Shown one piece after another: positions 53,976 through 64,000 of a DNA stretch of 64,000 nt; the first letter of the stretch is position 1; each line of letters opens with the position of its first letter. The stretch covers positions 27,891,763 through 27,955,762 of the forward strand of contig JAKSZT010053883.1 of the NCBI GenBank assembly GCA_026826555.1, in the 5' to 3' direction. The notes beneath the pieces are model-generated. The model did no database searches and was not told the DNA's origin. It saw nothing but the letters and a program-made list of their open reading frames with translations. The DNA comes from Tolypeutes matacus (Eukaryota; Chordata; Mammalia; Cingulata; Chlamyphoridae). Made by a program: the position numbers and the translations under genes.

Positions 53976-55499
53976 CAGAGAGCCACTCCAGGTCTCCATG
54001 CAGGCTGGCTTCAGAAAGACTGCCAGGCCCTGGGCTCCATACCAAGAGTTTTGAACCTATTAATGTCAGGTTCTGTGCTGGATGCCGGTGGTTGCATGGA
54101 GCTGGCTCTGGGGGTAGGGGGTGCTCTCCAGAAGCCCCTCAGTGGCAACCATTCCCTCCTGACCCTCATGGTGGGGCTTCTTTCCCCTGAGGACACCTAC
54201 AGCTGCTTCTTCCTCTCACTACACCTTGCTCCATTCCCGTAGTCACTATGAGGTCAGTATGGGGAGGAGCCGTGGTTATCTTTAGGGGCCACCCCACACC
54301 CATCCAAGCAAGCTGGAAAATGGAAGAAGGACTTGGCCCTGAGGGGAGGGTGCCCAGGTGCCCACGCTTGGAGCTCAGGCCAGAGCAGTGCATGGGGAAT
54401 GGGGTGTAGAGCTTCCAGCTTCCTGCCTTCATTAACTGGGCCAGAAGGGAGCGTGCAAACCCAGAGCAGCAGCACCGGAGCAGGGTGACCTGACAGGGAA
54501 GCTTACGGCAGGAGGGGAGACGGCACACACCCACTACCTGGGGTGCTGGGCTATTTAGAAATCAAGACTATCCATGAGCTTCAGTGCAGCCATGCATGAG
54601 CTCACCCTGTTGACTCCTCAGGCCTGCAAGGAAGTGAATGGTCAGCTCTGGGCGGCTCTGCCCCTGCTAGTCTCACCTTAATTCTCAGTGGACTTGGATC
54701 TGAGCTCAATGTACTTTCATGAAGCATCTCCACTAGGCCCTCAGCTTACTAACTGGCATAGTTCTTCTAATTGTAGGGACCTTGTGTGTCAGATTATCCT
54801 CTTAAGACCTTGTTGAAAGCAAAATAAGTGATCCCTACCCTTCAACAAGGGGAGATTTGATGCTTTTTACCAAAAAGAGATTTGTTATCTCAGGAATGCA
54901 TGTGCACCTTAACGGCAGGTGACTGTGATGAAGCAGCTGTGGCTGGTTCAGGCAGCCGTGAAAGACGTGGAGTACCTGCTGATGTTGCCAAATGGTTAGG
55001 GGCTCAAGAGGGTGTGGGAACCCAGGGAATAGGATAATCAAAGAAAACAGGGTTTAGGGAAACAATACACTGATGTTTAAAAATATTTAGTGGAGGCACT
55101 TCCCTAATATCTCTTTGGGTAGATCAGCAAGGCCATTTCCCCAGTTGTTCATGAAGAAGCATGGTGGGTATGGCATCTGCCTTGGAATGCCAAAATGCAA
55201 TTGTCTGTGGGCATGTATGGATGTGATGTTGAGTCACAATATTGTTAATTATAAGGAAGTTTAGGAATCGAGGCGAACTTTCTCCCACCCCCATTTGCCG
55301 ACAGTTAAGGCAAGGCTGGCTGTGAATTACCAGCCATCATTCTTTCCTTTTTCCATCTCCCATAATTGGGTTAGAATACCTCTGTTAAACAAGCATGCCT
55401 CTAGAACTTGAGCTAAGTTACAGCTCTTTATAAATTAGGCTATAAATTGGAATATGTTTCCCCATCTGGTATCCAAATTTAGGAAATCTGTGATTTCAC
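53976..55499. other. Unique region, candidate conserved non-coding stretch in its second half
   Basis: 1.5 kb without repeats I can name. 53990-54560 is GC-richer and gives several overlapping short frames, none convincing. 55100-55300 looks unique and possibly constrained ('gccttggaatgccaaaatgc', 'gttgagtcacaatattg' with an AP-1 core at 55230-55236, then 'ttaattataagg'). No CpG island. Function is inference. Confidence 0.35.
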
Positions 55500-55790
55500 A
55501 CGAAACACTGGGATATACAACACAGAACAGGTAATAAGTCTGTAGAGCGGTGGCATTCCTGTGCTTTGGGATAACTGCCAAGATGCTTCTGACTCTGCCA
55601 TTTATTAGCTGGGTAGCCTTGAACAAGTTCCTTAAACTCTCTGTGCCTCAGTATTTTCATTAGCAAAATGGGAATAATTACAGTACCTGCCTCATAAGAT
55701 TGCTATGAAGTTTAATTAGATAATCCATGTGAAGTACTTAGAATATCATTTGGCAGAGATGAATTCCGTAAACATTTACTACCACCACTT
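55500..55790 (+). repeat. MIR SINE
   Basis: 'gcttctgactctgccattta', 'gggtagccttgaacaagttc', 'tttcattagcaaaatgggaa' and 'gcctcataagattgctatga' are sense MIR. The first 60 bases are weak. Confidence 0.9.
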
Positions 55791-56049
55791 CTGCAATTAA
55801 AGTTCATAAAATTCCAAGGGCTCTAAGGCCCTAGCATGAGAGGCCTTTTGGAACAGTACAAGGCTAATGTGGCATCATGAGTTCTCTCGTCAGACAAGGT
55901 AGCTTCCACTGTCATGGCCGTCTGCCTTAACCCAGCTCTGGTTAAATCCAACTCCCTGTGCAACTTCCTGCCTGTGCTCTGACAGCTAAACCTGGCTGGA
56001 CAAAACGCCAAACAATGCTGGCTGTTTTCACTTTCAGTTTCTGACCACT
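55791..56049. other. Unassigned spacer
   Basis: No gene or repeat recognised. Confidence 0.4.
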
Positions 56050-58195
56050 AACCTCCAACAGGCCTTTATTGTGACCTGGTCATTATCACAATTACAAGTC
56101 CCTGGTCCATGTTTTCTCCACCTCTCCTAGATAACTATTTCACATTTCCTTTATCCCACTCCTAACTCTTAGTCATAACTTTGCTTCCAGGTTCCCTGAT
56201 AAAATAGACACATGCAGAAGATAACTTTCTCAGGCTTCCAACTCCTCAACTAAAAGCTGATGTCACGGGGAGCAGATGTGGCTCAAGTGGTTGAGCGCCT
56301 GCTTCCCACATGGGAGGTCCTGGGTTCAGTTCTCAGTGCCCACTGAAAAACAAAAGCAAAAACAAACAACAAGCAAAACAAACAAACAAAAAAGCCAACT
56401 CAGGGGAACCAATGTGGCTCAGTGGTTGAGTGCTGGCTTCCCACATACGAGGTCCTGGGTTCAATACCCGGCCCCTGGTATCTCAAAAAAAAAAAAAAAA
56501 AAAAAAGCCAATGTTGCATCTTTGCTCATACAAACTGCCCTTCCTCCTGTTGAACTGCCCGTGCTCCTGTCTTAGAGCAATCCCCCTCTTGTACACTGGA
56601 TCCCATTCCTTCTTGCCTCAGAAAGACATCCATTGATCCTAAAAGCATCTCCTCTATTTCCTTCATATCAATTTTCTTTCTCTAAGGGACCATTCCCATA
56701 AGCATTCAAACATTGCGAAAAAAAAAAAAAAACAACAACATTTTTGATGACATATAATTCCCAGCTATTGCCCCATTTCTCTGTTTCCCCTTAGAGTAAA
56801 ACTTTTCTAAAACATGTCATTGTTCTAGCCACTGGCTCTCCTCCCATTTCTGGTGAACCCACTTGATACTTTCCTTCCCCTGCTGCTCCAAAGCAGTTCT
56901 TGTCAAGGGCACCTGACTTCATGTCGACTTCTCCAAGCTCAGTTCTCAGGCCTTTCCCTTTCCAGCCTCCCAGCAGCAGGTGACAGAGTGATGGCTCCCT
57001 CCGTTCTGAAACACTTCTCTTGGTTTCTGGAATGGTCTCTTGGTTTCTGGAACACCCTCTCTCAATTCTCCTCTTGCCTTATGGGCACTTGTCAACCTCC
57101 TCTGCTGATTTCTTCTTGTCTCTCTCACCTTCAATGTTGAAGTGCTGCTTAGCTCAGTTTCAAACTTTTAACTTCTCTGTACTAACTAGGTGGTCTTATC
57201 TGCTCTTGTGACTTTAAATATCATCTCTAGGCTGATGACTACCAAATGTGTATCTCCAACCAGGCTTCTTCCCTGAATCCACATTCACATATCCGATTAC
57301 TTACTGAACATCTGCACTTTAATGCCTAATAGACAGCTCTAACTCAATGTGTCCAAGATGGAACTCCTGATATTCATCCACTCACTAGCTCCTCTCGAAG
57401 TCTCTGCTATCTCAGAAAGTGGCAACTTTATTCTTCCAGTTTTCAGGCCCCAAATCTTGGGATTATCTTGATTCCTCTCTTTTCCCTCCATATCCAATTT
57501 CTCAGCAAATCCTGTAGGCTCTTCTTTCAAAATAGAGGCAGAATCTGATTACTTCTCATCTTCACCAATGCCACCACTCTAACTGAAGACATGATCATTT
57601 CTCACCTGGGTTATCTTAGTAGTTTTCTAATGGGTCCTCCTCTTCCACCACAGCACTCCTATGTCTGTTTTCAACATAGCAACCCTGCAGATTTTTGATT
57701 CTTTAAAAATCCATGTCAGATTATGTCACTCCTTTGCTATAAACCCGTTCATTGTCACTCTGAGATAAAGGCCTTTGCCTTGCAATGGCCTACAAGGGCC
57801 AAGGCCCCCATTGCCTTCTGGACTTCACCTCCTATGGCTCTTGGAACTCTTGCAGGCATTGAGTCTGTTCTAGCCATCCTGGCCTCCTTGAGGTTCCTTG
57901 AATAGGTCAAGAAATCACCCATCTCAGAGACTTTGCACTTAACTATTCTCTCTCCCTAGAAAGTTTCCCCAGATATCCACCTAATTCATCTCATTCAAGT
58001 CCTTCTCAGAGAGAACTCCTCTGACTCCTTTACCCTGCCACTCCCTAACTCCCTTATTCTGTTTTACTTTCCTCTACATTATTTCCCTAATAGCAGGGCC
58101 TCTAATCCATCTTGTTGACTGCTATAGCCTCAGAAACTAGTGCAGTTAGCAGTTTTCAATGAATCTTTGCTTAATGAATGAATGAATGAACCTCC
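56050..58195 (+). repeat. Long sense L2 copy, split by a dimeric SINE
   Basis: About 1.9 kb of L2 once the SINE is removed. In order: 'gggaccattcccataagcat', 'cagctattgccccatttctc', 'ggctgatgactaccaaatgt', 'aatgtgtccaagatggaact', 'cagattatgtcactcctttg', 'ctacaagggccaaggccccc' and a TGAA tail at 58168-58190. The reverse-transcriptase frame is lost. The first 200 bases are the least certain. A local 20-bp duplication (57017-57052) is present. Confidence 0.9.
56264..56502 (+). mobile_element. Dimeric tRNA-derived SINE, sense
   Basis: Two tRNA-like units. The first has 'gatgtggctcaagtggttga' and 'gggttcagttctc'; the second has 'aatgtggctcagtggttgag' and 'gggttcaatacc'. These are A-box and B-box positions of an internal pol III promoter. 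The linker is CAAA-rich and the 3' end is an A22 run (about 56485-56506). Flanks AAAAGCTGATGT (56252-56263) and AAAAGCCAATGT (56503-56514) match at 10 of 12. Confidence 0.95.
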
Positions 58196-58784
58196 CCTCT
58201 ACAACCCCTTGTCCTGGGTATGTGGAGGTTACAGTGTTGGGCTGGCAGTGTGATGAAGTCAGTGGGAAGGACTTGAGAGGTGGACAGAGTGTTGCACCTT
58301 ATAAATTATTTGTGAACCCCTCTCTCTCTTTCTCTCTTTGAGGAAGGCTTGGCCTGGGACATGAGGACAATCAAGTCTTCTAAGGTTTTTCAATCCAGAG
58401 ATCCCTGTCTTAATTTACATAACTCCAGGAGCGACCATGAGTTGTGTGTGTGCCACATGTTTACCATGGGTGCCCAGACCAAAATAGAGCCTCACTACAT
58501 GGGCATGTTATGTCTCTTTTAAAAGCCTCTGGTGGGCAGGAAGGGGTCTTTCATTTTTCTGTTCCCTCAGCCCCATGGTTCTTATATGGATTGGGCACAT
58601 AGTAAAGGCTATTTATGGATTGATTGTTCCAAAATGCATGTTCTTTGAAGGGCTGGGAGATGTTCTGCAATAGGGTTTACCATTTAGCCCTCTAACTAGC
58701 AACTTAACTCATTGCTTGCCCTTTGCAATTAAGGTGAGACTGCTTACTTATGTTCTTTTGTCAGCAGAGATATGTTAGACAGTG
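58196..58784. other. Spacer with CT tract and an L2 tail
   Basis: (CT)n-rich at 58320-58342. A short L2 3' tail is likely at 58560-58630 ('ggattgggcacatagtaaag'). The rest is unassigned. Confidence 0.45.
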
Positions 58785-59175
58785 TAGGATATTACCCCCA
58801 AATTTCAGTGACTTAACAAAATAAAAGTTTATTTCCCACCGATGAAAAATCAGTCAAGTGTTTGGAGGGTGACCTTCCATGAAGTAATTCTAGAACTCAG
58901 GTCCACCATCTCCTAGGGTCTTAGAGTCCTCTGATAGATGCTATGCTGGTAGACCTGGAAAGAGAGTATCATCTATGGGAGGATTTTATGAATAAGGCTT
59001 GGAAGTGGCAAATGTTGTGCCCACTAGTTCTATTGGCTAGAATTCAGCTGCATAATCATATCTGGGAGATATGGTCTAGCCATGTTCTCCAAAGGAAAAG
59101 AGAATGGTTTTGATGGATAGCAGGTGAGTCTCTGCCAAACAGAGAAATTGAAGGTCAATGTTAGTCTGCCTCAAG
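58785..59175 (-). mobile_element. Ancient LTR-like repeat, antisense
   Basis: 'ccccaaatttcagtgactta', 'acaaaataaaagtttatttc', 'gttctattggctagaattca' and 'ggtgagtctctgccaaac' share the layout of the repeat at 20011-20905. Confidence 0.65.
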
Positions 59176-59264
59176 CTACATAATTACAAATTCTTGGATA
59201 AGTTAAAATCACCTTGCCTCAGTTTCTCTTTCCAAAATCCTCTTCCTCAATTGCCTTTTCTCCA

Positions 59265-59312
59265 GATCATATTATACCCTCCATGAGGGATCATATTATA
59301 CCCTCCATGAGA
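59265..59312. repeat. 24-bp direct tandem duplication
   Basis: Two adjacent copies of a 24-base unit starting GATCATATTATACCC differ only at the last base. It lies in a pyrimidine-rich stretch that is probably L2-derived. Confidence 0.95.
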
Positions 59313-59464
59313 GTGAAAACTTTAAAATGCATTTGCCCACTACTTGGCTACTTGTTCACTTTTATAGGTTCTACTGACTAGTCTATCTCACAACCCATGC
59401 TAATACCTGATAGTACTGCATCAAAGGATTGGTAGAAAAATACATGCTATTACACTATTACTAG

Positions 59465-59560
59465 GTGTTGAGAGTGCTCCAGGCAGAAGCATTAGCATAT
59501 ACAAAGACTTTAAAGCAGGAAAAGCCCAGGATGGCTCAAAGGCAGAGAACATCTATGGCC
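59465..59560 (-). repeat. L2 fragment, antisense
   Basis: 'gctccaggcagaagcattag', 'catatacaaagactttaaag' and 'gcaggaaaagcccaggatgg' match reversed L2. Confidence 0.65.
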
Positions 59561-59569
59561 TGGAAGCCC

Positions 59570-59812
59570 AGTGTGAGAGTTCTGCAATTGAGCTGTCTGG
59601 GTCAGCACTTCAGGCCCACCACTGACTAGCTGAGTGAATTTAGACAAGTTACATGATGCCCAGGATTATTTTCATTTCTGAAAAATAGGAACAATGTAAG
59701 TATAGTTCTTATAAATATACTGCAAGGATTGAATGAGATAATACATTTGGAATATTTTAGTACTGTACCTGGCATGTTAGGAGCTATTATTGTTATTATA
59801 ACTACTATTATT
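59570..59812 (+). repeat. MIR SINE
   Basis: 'ccaccactgactagctgagt', 'tttcatttctgaaaaatagg', 'gattgaatgagataatacat' and 'gtacctggcatgttaggag' are sense MIR. Confidence 0.9.
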
Positions 59813-60649
59813 TCAAAATCACCAGCCATCCCTTACCTTGCCTGGGTCCTTGGTTTAGAGGACTTTTCCTTTTAAGCCTTTTGTGCCTTTCTAATCCTGT
59901 ACCCAAGAGGCATAGCTACAGCCCCCTGGGCCATAATCCATTTTTCTAAAAAGTGCTGCAGCTGAATTGAAATTCAAGCTTTGGTCCTGGGACCCAACTT
60001 TTCAGATGGCTTGTGTTCTGAGTACTTGAATTTTGATCAACATCACATTCATCTCTCTACTCTTGCCCCGATTTTCCATAATTTGCATGGCTTAGGTCAA
60101 AGTTATATTCATGGGATTGATTTTTCTGGAAATCCTTACTTTTCCAGGAATTTTATATTCACCTATGCTGCAATTGTCTTTAAATTTCAACTCAGAGTCA
60201 TAACCAGGAGTTTCTCGAAAGTCTGTCAGAATCAAGCCCTTGTGAAGGAAGAGAATAGCTCAGCCAGGCTCTCCAGCACTCCCTGTCAGCCCTCCTTCCC
60301 CAGGCAGAGAGATGGCCTTCCCCACTCCGCAGGGACTTGCTCAAGACAGCTGGAGGTCAATGGGATGGCCAGGAGGCCTGCCAGGTCAGGTCCTCGGGAA
60401 ATAAGAAATCTCTGTACAACCAAGGGAATCTCTAGCCCCCTATCTGATGGCCTTTCATTCCAAGCAACATGCAGCAAACAGACGTTCCAACAGGACAAAG
60501 GGATTCTGACAGCTTGTAGAGTTCATTGTGGTGGAGATGTGAGCTGAACAGAACTGGTTTGCTGCTGACATCCCTCTGCAGTGTTCACTTACACACAAAA
60601 AAGGAATAAGGTTTAACCCTTCATGAAGCCTATGACCAATTTAGTTCTA
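59813..60649. other. Unassigned spacer
   Basis: About 840 bases with no recognised repeat. The longest frame (59981-60547, 188 codons) opens on TTG, has no ATG for over 120 codons and shows no domain, so it is not a gene. The sequence looks unique. Confidence 0.4.
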
Positions 60650-61400
60650 ATTGTTCATTCACTCATTCACTTAATTGGCTAATCAAGAAGAATTTAATAA
60701 ACATCTCTTACGTTGCATGCATTAAGATTAGCATCAAGGATAACAGTATAAATAAAATTGTTTCTTTCCTTGAGGAACCCATGGTCTAAATACACAATAG
60801 ATTAAAAAGTAATATATGAAATGCAGCAGTAGAAGTGAGAATTAAGCATTAGGGAAACACAGCAGAAGAAGGGGATAAATTTTGTTTGCCAAAGGGTGTG
60901 TTGAGGATTTAATCATGTCCCCCACAAAAGACATATTCAAGTCCTAACTCCTGGACCTGTGGGTGTGAACCCAGGTAAATAGGACTTTGAGGATGCTATT
61001 ACTAGTTAAGGTGTGCCCAGACTGAATGAAGGCAGGCTTTAATCCAATATGGCTGAAGTCCTTCTAAGCAAAGGGAATCAGACATGGAAGTAGAAGAAGT
61101 CAGAAGAAGCCAGAAAATGAGGCAGACCACCATGTGATGGAGGCAAAGATGCAAGTCAAAGAATCCCAAGGATTGCTAGCAAGACACCATCAGAACACTC
61201 CAGGCTCTAGGAGAAAGCACGGCCCCTCAAGTCCATGATTTTGGACTTCTAGTCTCCAAAAGCATGAGATAAGAATTTTCTGTTGATTAAACCAACCAGT
61301 CTGTACTATTTGTTATAGCAAACTAAGATAGGGTAATGGGTCAAAGAAGGCTCCCCAAGAAAAAGACACAGCAGTCTTGAAGAAATAGCCAAAAAATCAG
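60650..61400 (-). repeat. L2 fragment, antisense, split by a MaLR LTR
   Basis: 60650-60898 ('tgaggaacccatggtctaaa', 'gtagaagtgagaattaagca') and 61336-61400 ('gaaggctccccaagaaaaag') read as one reversed L2 divided by the LTR at 60899-61330. Confidence 0.7.
60899..61330 (+). mobile_element. MLT1-type MaLR solo LTR
   Basis: 432 bp starting TGTTGAGGATTT and ending AACTAAGATA. 'gacatattcaagtcctaact', 'gttaaggtgtgcccagactg', 'aagaatcccaaggattgcta' and the 3' 'tttgttatagcaaactaaga' match the copy at 30232-30670. Pentamers GGGTG (60894-60898) and GGGTA (61331-61335) match at 4 of 5. Confidence 0.9.
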
Positions 61401-61409
61401 GTGCGTATT

Positions 61410-61760
61410 GAGTAAGACTGCTTGCAAGTAACAGAATCTGACTGGTTAATTTAAATAAAAAAGAGTTATTAAGAGGGTCCTAGTTGTTTCAAGGCATCCA
61501 AAGAAGAGATAAATAAGAACATTTCAAGAAAGGAAAGAATCCAGTCATTTGGCAGATCTCAGCAACAGGAGTCTACAGTCCTTCTCTCTAGAAAGCCTTC
61601 ATCACCATAATTCAACTCCATAAAACCTAAGTCTCTGGTTTCTTAGTCCAAAATCCCAGATTCTTAGGAAAAGAACTGATTGGCCCAATTTGTGCAGAGG
61701 TCCACATCTAGTTATTAGATGGGCCTGATGACCCAGCTAAGGTAGTTCAAACCTGGCCAC
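61410..61760. repeat. Possible ancient interspersed repeat
   Basis: 'gcaagtaacagaatctgact', 'aataaaaaagagttattaag' and, near the far end, 'gaactgattggcccaatttg' have the form of an old retro-element often seen in mammals. I cannot name it. Confidence 0.35.
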
Positions 61761-62099
61761 TGAAGGCTGACCCCTGTGAATCCAAGGCATTTCCCCAAAA
61801 AAGAAGGGTCATCATGGGCCTGGTGTCCACTCCAAGTGATGGCTACTGCAAGGAAACAGAACATTCTAGTTGGAGAGAACAGCATGAGCAAATGCATTGA
61901 GGTGTGGAGACAAAAGGGCATGTGGTGTGATTATGGCAAAACAGCAATTTTGGGGTTATTTCTTTGTGCAACCTCTGTAACATTACCAAATAGCCATTAA
62001 TCATGTCATATTTTGTATGCACAAAGTGAACCTGTAATTTGCAGTCATTTCAGTTAAGGTTTGTTGGCTAAGCAAAAGATGAATTCATTAGAAACCCAT
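61761..62099. other. Unassigned spacer
   Basis: No gene or repeat recognised. Confidence 0.4.
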
Positions 62100-62480
62100 G
62101 CAGCAGAGTGTAGCAGGGACTTAGTTTGTCCTTGTTTAGAGGCTAGAAGTCCAACATCAAGGCATTACCAAGCCAGGCTTTTGCCTGGAATCTGTAGTCT
62201 TCTGGTGCTGGCTTGCCGGCAAACTTTAGGATTCCTTGGCTTTCATACCTGCCTCCATCATATGGTGATTTCTTCCCCTCTCTCTGGCTTTTACTGACAT
62301 CTGCATCTGAATTTCCTTTCTTTGTAACACCTCCAATGAAATGGATTAACATCTACCCTGATTCAATTTGACTGCACCTTAATTAACAATAACAAAAGGT
62401 CCTATTTACAAATGGGTTCACACCCACAGGAATGCAGATTAAGATTTGAACATGTCTTTTTTGGAGTACATGCTGCAATC
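62100..62480 (-). mobile_element. MaLR (MLT1-like) LTR, antisense
   Basis: 'gaggctagaagtccaacatc', 'ggattccttggctttcatac', 'aaggtcctatttacaaatgg', 'cacacccacaggaatgcaga' and 'tttgaacatgtcttttttgg' are the reverse of the 30232 and 60899 LTR type. The left end is decayed. Confidence 0.8.
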
Positions 62481-64000
62481 TCCAAAGGGGGTAGGTTCAG
62501 AAAATTGAAAGGGAAGTGAAGAAAAATCACACGTACAATTGGCAGCAACTGGTTACCTGCAGGAAGTCTTGGTGGCAGACAGCTCTCAAAATTCCTCTGG
62601 TCACTTCTGAAGGAATTAATGAGTTGAACAGTGTACAATATATGTAATAAGGTTTCTAGTGAGTGGGAAATTGAGGTTCTGTCATAACTTAGAATATGAA
62701 TGTTAAAGAGTTAATCATATGTCTTTTTTTGGTGACTGGCATTCATCTCCCCTTTCTAACAGCTTCTCAATTTCCTTTTGGAGAAGTATCTCTTTCTGGT
62801 GGGTCCTCCTACTCAGTGCTCTGATACAACCAAAAGTAAAACCATTAATAGAGCCCATCTCTTCAGTCTCTATCTCTAGGAACTTTGAATAAGCAAGGAC
62901 ACAAAGATGGAACACACTGTTCTTAGTGAGATGTTGAATCCGGATAACTGTTCTCCTGATCCAGAAGCTAATTGAACCCCTGGGGGAGGCTTCCAGGGCT
63001 GATCTTCTTCTCACTGCCTTGGTTCAGCCAAGGACATGAAACTCAGTGGCTCAGAACCCCCTTCTCCATTTTCATCTAAGGTCCAGGTTAGGAGGCAGAG
63101 AGCAGCCCTCACTCAGCAAAGCAGTTCTCTGTCTTTACTGACTATGTCAACTGTACTGACTATGTACACTAGATGAAAGCAGAGTGGTCCTGGCTGAAGA
63201 AGTGTTCTGAGGATCCCAGTATGAAAATCACTGTCTAAAAGATGGTTGAGACTCACCTGGCTGTGACACTCAATGAAGTGAGGTGAGCTGAGGTTCAGCA
63301 TGACAGGGCCCTCCTTCCTTGCCCTGCTCAGCCAGAGCCCTGGGCCTGGTCCCTACAGACTCTGCATTATCTAACCCTGCACTAGTCCTGACCCAGGCCA
63401 TAAGGTCATTGGGCACCTTAGCCCTCAGGAGGGGTGGCCTGGGATAGAGCTTGAGACCCATGTGAATCTTGGTTCTCACAGGGCTGTCCAGAAGCACTCT
63501 CATACCTGCCAGCACTCTCATGCTGTCCCTATTCCTCTGTTCAAGCTTTTGCCTCCATTTCCTTCTTTACCCCACAACTCTCACTGAGCCAGGAACCTTG
63601 TCCTAAACTCCAGCCTGCTTGGCTGGCCCTGGTGCACTGCTAGACCTTTCCCGGATCCTGCCTTATCTCCTCAACTGTTGCTCTGACAGATCCAGTGCTT
63701 GAACCACAGTGTCCCAGGATCGGAGGTTGGGTCCTCTAGAAACATACCTTGGGGATTCATGTGAAAGTAACTTATGAAGTGTTCCAGGAAAATCCAGTAA
63801 GGGTTTGGAGAAGTGGGACAAGTAAAGGAAGAAGCCAAGCAAAGGTGCTATATCAAGCAAAGTTCTACATAGGGTAACTTTGGCTCAATTCCACAAGGGA
63901 ATTCTGAAGACTGTAAGTCACAGCTCAGAGCTATCTCAATTAGAGGCTAGGGAGCTGAAGTATTTATACCTTTCTGGCTCTCTATGTGCACAAGCAAAGT
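62481..64000. other. Unassigned terminal region
   Basis: 1.5 kb with no firm repeat or gene. 63700-63900 may be an old unnamed repeat ('ggattcatgtgaaagtaact', 'caagggaattctgaagactg'). Minus-strand frames of 83 and 99 codons (63270-63521, 62715-63014) show no recognisable domain. Confidence 0.4.

Noticed and set aside
56276..56480. Two tRNA-like sequences in tandem
   Set aside because: Both belong to one dimeric SINE with an A-rich linker and tail.
59981..60547. 188-codon open frame, plus strand
   Set aside because: It opens on TTG with no ATG for over 120 codons, shows no domain or compositional sign of coding, and has no credible splice structure.

Overview
This window looks like nuclear DNA from a placental mammal, most likely a xenarthran and probably an armadillo. 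It is AT-rich and repeat-dense, and it carries ancient repeats shared by all mammals or all placentals (MIR, L2, MER5-type hAT, MLT1/MaLR LTRs, old L1). On top of these sit tRNA-derived SINEs of the kind described as DAS-SINEs in Dasypus, plus L1 3' ends and LTRs that I recognise as xenarthran in style. The species call is inference from repeat content recalled from memory; no database was searched. I found no protein-coding gene, rRNA, functional tRNA gene, CpG island or CRISPR array. The window is either intergenic or the inside of a large intron.

Layout. 1-10 kb is mostly MIR fragments in both orientations, MER5-type DNA transposon pieces and repeat-free spacer, with a perfect inverted-repeat hairpin near 5.2 kb and two decayed minisatellites at 9.4-10.05 kb. 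10.3-13.4 kb holds antisense L1 fragments flanking a broken ERVL-MaLR provirus (LTR, internal segment, partial LTR). 13.7-19.1 kb is L2 and MIR fragments. 19.1-20 kb is unique and looks conserved. 20-25 kb holds an LTR inserted in an older repeat, then a mosaic of L2 pieces in alternating orientation. 25-26.7 kb is unique. 26.7-28.4 kb is a long sense L2 copy with a DAS-SINE in it.

28.6-41.3 kb is the most intricate part: old antisense L1 sequence invaded by a MaLR LTR, another LTR that is itself split by a xenarthran-type LTR, a DAS-SINE, a 2.1 kb L1 3'-end insertion with a perfect 12-bp target duplication (itself carrying another SINE), a sense L1 ORF2/3' end, a further LTR, a hAT element and a dimeric SINE. 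Target-site duplications support most of these boundaries and give a relative order of insertion.

41.3-55.8 kb is LTR, MIR, L2 and L1 fragments separated by unique spacer, including three copies of one LTR family. 56.05-58.2 kb is a long sense L2 copy split by a dimeric SINE. 58.2-64 kb is LTR, L2 and MIR fragments and unique spacer.

No set of genes works together here. The points worth following up are the dated nest of insertions, G-quadruplex motifs kept in two L1 3' ends, a 28-bp perfect AT palindrome, the hairpin at 5.2 kb, three stretches that look like conserved non-coding elements, and a small minus-strand open frame at 21.2-21.5 kb with a strong start context. I found no convincing new biological system.
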